In this document: piece by piece, positions 59,414 to 64,000 of the stretch | Layout: every line of letters starts with the position of its first letter | Position numbering within the stretch: the first letter of the stretch is position 1 | NCBI GenBank assembly: GCA_903873915.1 | Contig: CAIQQH010000008.1 | Location: 1-64,000 of the forward strand | Source: an uncultured Flavobacteriia bacterium | GTDB taxonomy: Bacteria; Bacteroidota; Bacteroidia; Flavobacteriales_D; Crocinitomicaceae | DNA: 64,000 nucleotides | Reading direction: 5' to 3' | Program-made: the position numbers and the translations under genes | The notes under the pieces: model-generated | The model's database searches: none | The model's input: the letters and a program-made list of their open reading frames with translations, nothing else | Told to the model about the DNA's origin: nothing

Positions 59414-60682
59414 ATGATTTACTTAATTGTCATCATCATTGTATTGCTTTGTATGTCGGCACTGGCATCCGGATCCGAAAGCGCATTCTTTTCGCTTAGT
59501 CCAACAGAGAAAGAGGCATTGAGGCAAGATGAAAGCAAATCTGCAAAAATTGCATTGGAACTGCTGGATGACCCAAAAGAGATTTTGGCGACTTTATTAA
59601 TTGCCAACAACTTCGTCAATATTGGAATTGTCATCATCTCAACAGCGCTGTTAAATGACTTCTTTCCGAACACCAGCACAAATCCTTCGATTCGTTTTCT
59701 GATCGAAGTGGTCGGGATCACCTTGACGATCTTGTTGTTTGGCGAAGTGGTGCCAAAAATTTACTCAACGAAGAACGCCTTGTTCATGGCGCGAACCATG
59801 GCGCAACCAATCAACTTTATTCGCAGATTACCCCCCATCTCATGGTTGAAATGGCTTTTGGTGAATGGAACGAAAATCATTCAGAAACGTGCGCGCAAAC
59901 ATGGTATCAACATCTCATCCGATGAACTCGAACAGGCCATTGCCTTGACAAAAGAAGAGCATACAAGTGAGGAAGAACATAAGATCTTGGAAGGCATCAT
60001 TCGTTTTGGAAGTACCGAATGTTGTCAGATCATGTGTCCGCGTCTCGATATCATTGCATTAAAGGAAACACAACCCTTCTCGGAAGTACTCAAGGTGATC
60101 CAAGAAAATGGGTATTCTAGGGTTCCAGTTTATAAAGATTCTGTGGACAATGTGATTGGAATCCTATATATAAAAGATCTGCTTCCACATTTAGATAAAT
60201 CTGAAGAATTTGAATGGAATACGCTTTTGCGCAAACCTATGTTTGTTCCGGAAAATAAAAAAATTGACGACTTGCTAAAAGATTTTCAGGAAGTGAAAAT
60301 GCACATGGCGGTGGTTGTCGATGAATATGGGGGTGCAAGTGGTATTATTACCTTGGATGACATCTTAGAGGAAATTGTTGGAGACATCACCGACGAATAC
60401 GATGTGGCAGATGTCGTTTACACAAAAATAGATGAACAAACTTACCTGTTTGAAGGAAGGACCTCTTTGGTTGATTTCTATAAGGTAATGGACATCGACG
60501 GACGAGAATTCGATGCGCTGAAAGGCGAATCTGAAACCTTGGGAGGATTTATCGTTGAAAACGCTGAACGCATTTTGCGGAACAATGAATTCATTACGGT
60601 CGGACCAATTAAACTTATTGTTGACTCCTCCGACAAACGTCGCATAAAACTGGTTAAAGCAATCGTTCCTAAAGAAGATTAA
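59414..60682 (+). CDS. gldE: Gliding motility-associated protein GldE (CNNM/CBS-domain)
   Basis: 422 aa; SGSESAFFSLSPTEKEAL, CBS domains, VVVDEYGGASGIITLDDILEEIVGDITDEYD; next to gldD. Confidence 0.93.
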   Translation: MIYLIVIIIVLLCMSALASGSESAFFSLSPTEKEALRQDESKSAKIALELLDDPKEILATLLIANNFVNIGIVIISTALLNDFFPNTSTNPSIRFLIEVVGITLTILLFGEVVPKIYSTKNALFMARTMAQPINFIRRLPPISWLKWLLVNGTKIIQKRARKHGINISSDELEQAIALTKEEHTSEEEHKILEGIIRFGSTECCQIMCPRLDIIALKETQPFSEVLKVIQENGYSRVPVYKDSVDNVIGILYIKDLLPHLDKSEEFEWNTLLRKPMFVPENKKIDDLLKDFQEVKMHMAVVVDEYGGASGIITLDDILEEIVGDITDEYDVADVVYTKIDEQTYLFEGRTSLVDFYKVMDIDGREFDALKGESETLGGFIVENAERILRNNEFITVGPIKLIVDSSDKRRIKLVKAIVPKED

Positions 60683-60683
60683 C

Positions 60684-61262
60684 ATGAAAGTATTTGCATT
60701 AATGATGGTCATCTTGCTTTTTATTACCTCATGTGGAGACGAGTTGCTGATTCCAAAGCCCCCTACCTACTTAAGGTCAGAGCTACCTTCACATGAATAT
60801 GTACATTATACGAGTGGCTGTGGATATCACTTTGACATTTCAAAACAATATGAAGTGAAAGATGTTGCAGCGCAGCCAGGCCAAACCAACTTCACGTGCC
60901 ATAAAGACATTGATTTGGGTCCCTTAAATGGAATGATCCATTTTTCCTACATAAGCATGCAAGAACCACTTGCGAAGTATGTGAATTATGCCAATGACAA
61001 GGTAGAAGAACACAAACTCAAAGCAACGGCAATCAACGATTCGAATATCATCCGTTCAGATGCACGCGTCTTTGGGACCATTTTTGAGCTGCAGGGAGAT
61101 GTCGCATCACCCTTTCAATTTTACCTGACAGACTCAACGACAACCTTTGTGAGTGGTGTTGTCTATTTCAACACACCCCCAAACTACGATTCACTGCGGC
61201 CAAGTTTAAACTATTTAAAGACAGACTTGCTTCGCATGATCAATACCTTTGAATGGAAATGA
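60684..61262 (+). CDS. gldD: Gliding motility lipoprotein GldD
   Basis: 192 aa; lipobox LLFITSCGDE; PKPPTYLRSELPSHEY. Confidence 0.92.
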   Translation: MKVFALMMVILLFITSCGDELLIPKPPTYLRSELPSHEYVHYTSGCGYHFDISKQYEVKDVAAQPGQTNFTCHKDIDLGPLNGMIHFSYISMQEPLAKYVNYANDKVEEHKLKATAINDSNIIRSDARVFGTIFELQGDVASPFQFYLTDSTTTFVSGVVYFNTPPNYDSLRPSLNYLKTDLLRMINTFEWK

Positions 61263-61753
61263 ATAACGTAACCATTGCATTGGGTAGCAATCAAGGTAAT
61301 CGCGAACATTTTATAAAAGAAGCAATTCAAGGCATTACTGAAAAAATTGGGCAGCTCCAATTGTGTTCGCCTTTCTACGAAAACAAAGCACAAGGATTTG
61401 AATCAAAAAACCTGTTTCTAAATGGGTGCATCGTTGTTCAAACGACAATGGAACCAAAGGACATTTTGATTGCGCTTAAAGAGATTGAAAGTCATCTTGG
61501 TCGAGTAAAAAACCCAAGCCGTGCTTACGTCTCACGCCCAATAGATTTGGACATCATCCTATTTGAAAATAAAATTTTGCAGCATAGCGATTTGTGCATT
61601 CCGCATCCTCGATTTCGCGAGAGAATCTTCGTGTTAAGGCCGCTTTGCGACATTCAACCCAATGCAATTGACCCGGTTAGTTGTAAATCAGTCATGGAAC
61701 TGACCTTAGAGTGCTCAGACAAAAGCGAATTAACTATTTATGAATTAAAATAG
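61253..61753 (+). CDS. folK: 2-amino-4-hydroxy-6-hydroxymethyldihydropteridine diphosphokinase
   Basis: 166 aa; VTIALGSNQGNREHFIKEAI, YENKAQGF, FLNGCIVVQT, RPIDLDIILFEN, IPHPRFRERIFVLRPL. Confidence 0.95.
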   Translation: MEMNNVTIALGSNQGNREHFIKEAIQGITEKIGQLQLCSPFYENKAQGFESKNLFLNGCIVVQTTMEPKDILIALKEIESHLGRVKNPSRAYVSRPIDLDIILFENKILQHSDLCIPHPRFRERIFVLRPLCDIQPNAIDPVSCKSVMELTLECSDKSELTIYELK

Positions 61754-61844
61754 AACAATTAATAAATATGCTCTACAAATTATACAACATCAATTTTATT
61801 GCGTAATATTGTCCCGAAATTTAGTAAAGAACAAATAAAACACT

Positions 61845-63545
61845 ATGAAAAATCAAAGCATTAAAGTCTTGGCTTTCGCGGTGGTTGCAGGTAGCCTTCT
61901 ATCGAGCTGTGACCTTTTGAAAGACCTTCAATACAAAGTAACGCCAAGCCCACTTGAAATGCACGGAGATTCTGTCCGTGTGAGAGTTGAAGTAACTTTC
62001 CCGGAGAAAGGGATTAAGAAAAAAGCGAGTGCTGAAATCACTCCAATGTTAGGAAGTACAGCGTTAAAAACTGTTACTGTACTTGGAGAAAAAGCGACTG
62101 GTAACGGATCGGTTATTCAGTATAAGCCAGGAGGAAAAATGGTTTACGAAGATGTTACCGTTTACAAAGCAGACATGGAAAATGCTGATTTGAAAGTAAC
62201 TGGAAAAGTATATAAAGGAGGTAAAGAAAAAGAAGGTGCATTTACAGACACTAAAATTGCTGATGCAACGATTATCACTCCATACCTTGTAAACAAAGAT
62301 TTCAAAGTGATTTTCGCTAAAGACGAATTCAAGCGAGTAACTCCAGAAATTTTTGTTTCTCAATTGAACTTTGACAAAGGGAAATCTTTGGTGAAAGCGA
62401 CTGAGTTGAAAGAGAAAGACATCACTGATTACGCTGCTTGGTTGGTTGCTGCACAAGCGAATGCCCGTATTGCAATCAAAACAATTGACGTCGTGGGTTA
62501 TGCTTCACCTGAAGGAGAAGAAGATAAAAACAATTCATTGTCTACAGAGCGTGCTGAGGCAGGAAAGAAAGCAATGATTGATCTTGCGAAAAAAGCAAAG
62601 AACACAATTGCACAAGGTGAAGTATACGTATTGAATGGTAAAGGAGAAGACTTCATTGGTTTCAAAAAAGAGTTGAGTACTTCTACAATGAACGAAGACG
62701 AGAAGAACTTGGTGATCCGCGTTCTTGAAAAAGTGGCGGATCCAGCTCAACGTGAGATTGAAATGCGCAACATGGCGGTAACATTTACTTACCTAGACAA
62801 AAACATCTTCCCGAAATTGAGAAGAAGTGAAGTGATCGTAAACTACGATCTTACTGGTTATACTGACGAAGAATTGAAAGCACTTGCTGCTTCAACTCCA
62901 GATTCATTGGATCTTGAAGAATTGTTGTTCACTGCTACATTGGTGAAAGACATGAACCAGAAGTTGGCGATCTACAACGTAGCTTGTAAAAACTATCCAA
63001 ATGACAACCGCGCATACAACAATGCAGGAGCTGTATTGTACATGCAAAACAAAATGGATGAAGCAAAAGCGAAGTTTGAGAAAGCAAACAGCATCAAAGA
63101 CAATGCGATTTCTAAAAACAACTTGGCCGCAATCGCTGGAGTTAAAGGTGACCGAGCTAAAGCAAAACAATTGCTTGGACAAGCGAAAGGTGCTGGATCA
63201 GAAGTGAACTACAATATGGGGATTATTCACATCCAAAACGGAAGCTATGCTGATGCGGTTTCAAGCTTTGGTTCTGAAAAATCATTCAACTCATCACTTG
63301 CTCAACTCTTGAACGGGAACGCAGAAGGAGCAATGAAATCAATCGATGCTTCATCTGACAAAGATTCAGCTCAAGGGTACTACTTGAAAGCTGTTGCTGC
63401 TGCACGTTCTAACAATGCAGACGCAGCTGCAAGCAACTTGAAAAATGCCATCGCGAAAGACGGTTCAATGAAAGGCAAAGCAGCAAACGATCGTGAATTC
63501 TTGAAATTCGCTGACAACGCAGCATTTATGGCAGTGGTGAAATAA
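61845..63545 (+). CDS. Lipoprotein with OmpA-like and TPR regions
   Basis: 566 aa; lipobox GSLLSSCDLL; GYASPEGEEDKNNSLSTERAEAGKKAM; TPR-like ACKNYPNDNRAYNNAGAVLYMQNKMDEAKAKFEKA. Confidence 0.82.
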   Translation: MKNQSIKVLAFAVVAGSLLSSCDLLKDLQYKVTPSPLEMHGDSVRVRVEVTFPEKGIKKKASAEITPMLGSTALKTVTVLGEKATGNGSVIQYKPGGKMVYEDVTVYKADMENADLKVTGKVYKGGKEKEGAFTDTKIADATIITPYLVNKDFKVIFAKDEFKRVTPEIFVSQLNFDKGKSLVKATELKEKDITDYAAWLVAAQANARIAIKTIDVVGYASPEGEEDKNNSLSTERAEAGKKAMIDLAKKAKNTIAQGEVYVLNGKGEDFIGFKKELSTSTMNEDEKNLVIRVLEKVADPAQREIEMRNMAVTFTYLDKNIFPKLRRSEVIVNYDLTGYTDEELKALAASTPDSLDLEELLFTATLVKDMNQKLAIYNVACKNYPNDNRAYNNAGAVLYMQNKMDEAKAKFEKANSIKDNAISKNNLAAIAGVKGDRAKAKQLLGQAKGAGSEVNYNMGIIHIQNGSYADAVSSFGSEKSFNSSLAQLLNGNAEGAMKSIDASSDKDSAQGYYLKAVAAARSNNADAAASNLKNAIAKDGSMKGKAANDREFLKFADNAAFMAVVK

Positions 63546-63566
63546 TCCACTCCTCACAATACAAAA

Positions 63567-63598
63567 GAATCCCGCTGGAATAGCGGGATTTTTTTTTG
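63567..63598. terminator. Rho-independent terminator
   Basis: AATCCCGCTGGAATAGCGGGATTTTTTTTT. Confidence 0.85.
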
Positions 63599-63612
63599 TG
63601 TTCATTTTTGAA

Positions 63613-63990
63613 TTAGCGACTCACAACGTGAAGGCAGGTTTGCCAGACCTCATAGGTTACCCAACATTTTTTCTCTTTTCGAAGTTCAAACAAGGAGTGC
63701 ATGAGCATTTGTCCTAAATAATGTACTTCCCCTTCCGATAGTGGATGTTCGGCGAAAAATGTCTTATAGGACAGGTCAAATGTTGTTCCGTGAAGGTGCG
63801 GGCTATTGCGCACCGAGTTTCTATTTCTGCGTTGTAAACGACGAATGGATTCCTCTGTTCGCAGCACTGAAGTAACAGTAAAACGGGTGCATTCCAATCC
63901 CGTATTTTCCAATTTCCGCTGAAAGCGTTCCCCAATTTCTATCAACAGCTCATGAGCATCCTGAACCAAATAGGGGTATGAGTAATACAT
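63613..63990 (-). CDS. DUF5715-like (peptidase-M15-like fold) protein, probably truncated at its N-terminus by the window edge
   Basis: FTVTSVLRTEESIRRLQRRNRNSVRNSPHLHGTTFDLSYKTF; ORF runs to the window end. Confidence 0.7.
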   Translation of the reverse strand: MYYSYPYLVQDAHELLIEIGERFQRKLENTGLECTRFTVTSVLRTEESIRRLQRRNRNSVRNSPHLHGTTFDLSYKTFFAEHPLSEGEVHYLGQMLMHSLFELRKEKKCWVTYEVWQTCLHVVSR

Positions 63991-64000
63991 GGTATCAAGA

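Overview
This 64 kb window looks like a Bacteroidota chromosome (Flavobacteriales/Crocinitomicaceae-like). Evidence: gldD/gldE, T9SS-type C-terminal domains, TAnnTTTG promoters and no Shine-Dalgarno usage. Most of it is ordinary core genome: paaZ-like, dusB, murA, purL, tgt, rsmG, miaE, sppA, tig, tRNA-Leu(TAG), ruvC, pyrC, recX, rng, HU, mutY, ssb, gldE, gldD, folK. Two places stand out. (1) An accessory island at about 41.3-50.8 kb. It holds a giant protein with a HEPN-like RNKIAH motif and a C-terminal discoidin-like domain, a TM + SMODS-associated-NUDIX protein (a CBASS-type sensor) with no cyclase in view, a divergent 2H phosphoesterase with two HxT motifs, a 637-aa protein with two C-terminal TM helices, a PPP-family phosphatase with a 169-bp duplicated fragment of itself 4.2 kb away, and a membrane-anchored CbxX/CfxQ AAA ATPase. 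(2) Two paralogous ~100-nt intergenic elements on the minus strand at about 5.69-5.80 and 8.79-8.89 kb. Each has a TAnnTTTG promoter, a compensatory hairpin, a nearly invariant UUAGG-repeat linker and a Rho-independent terminator, so they are strong candidates for a small-RNA family. All calls were made by reading the sequence and translations; no database search was run.
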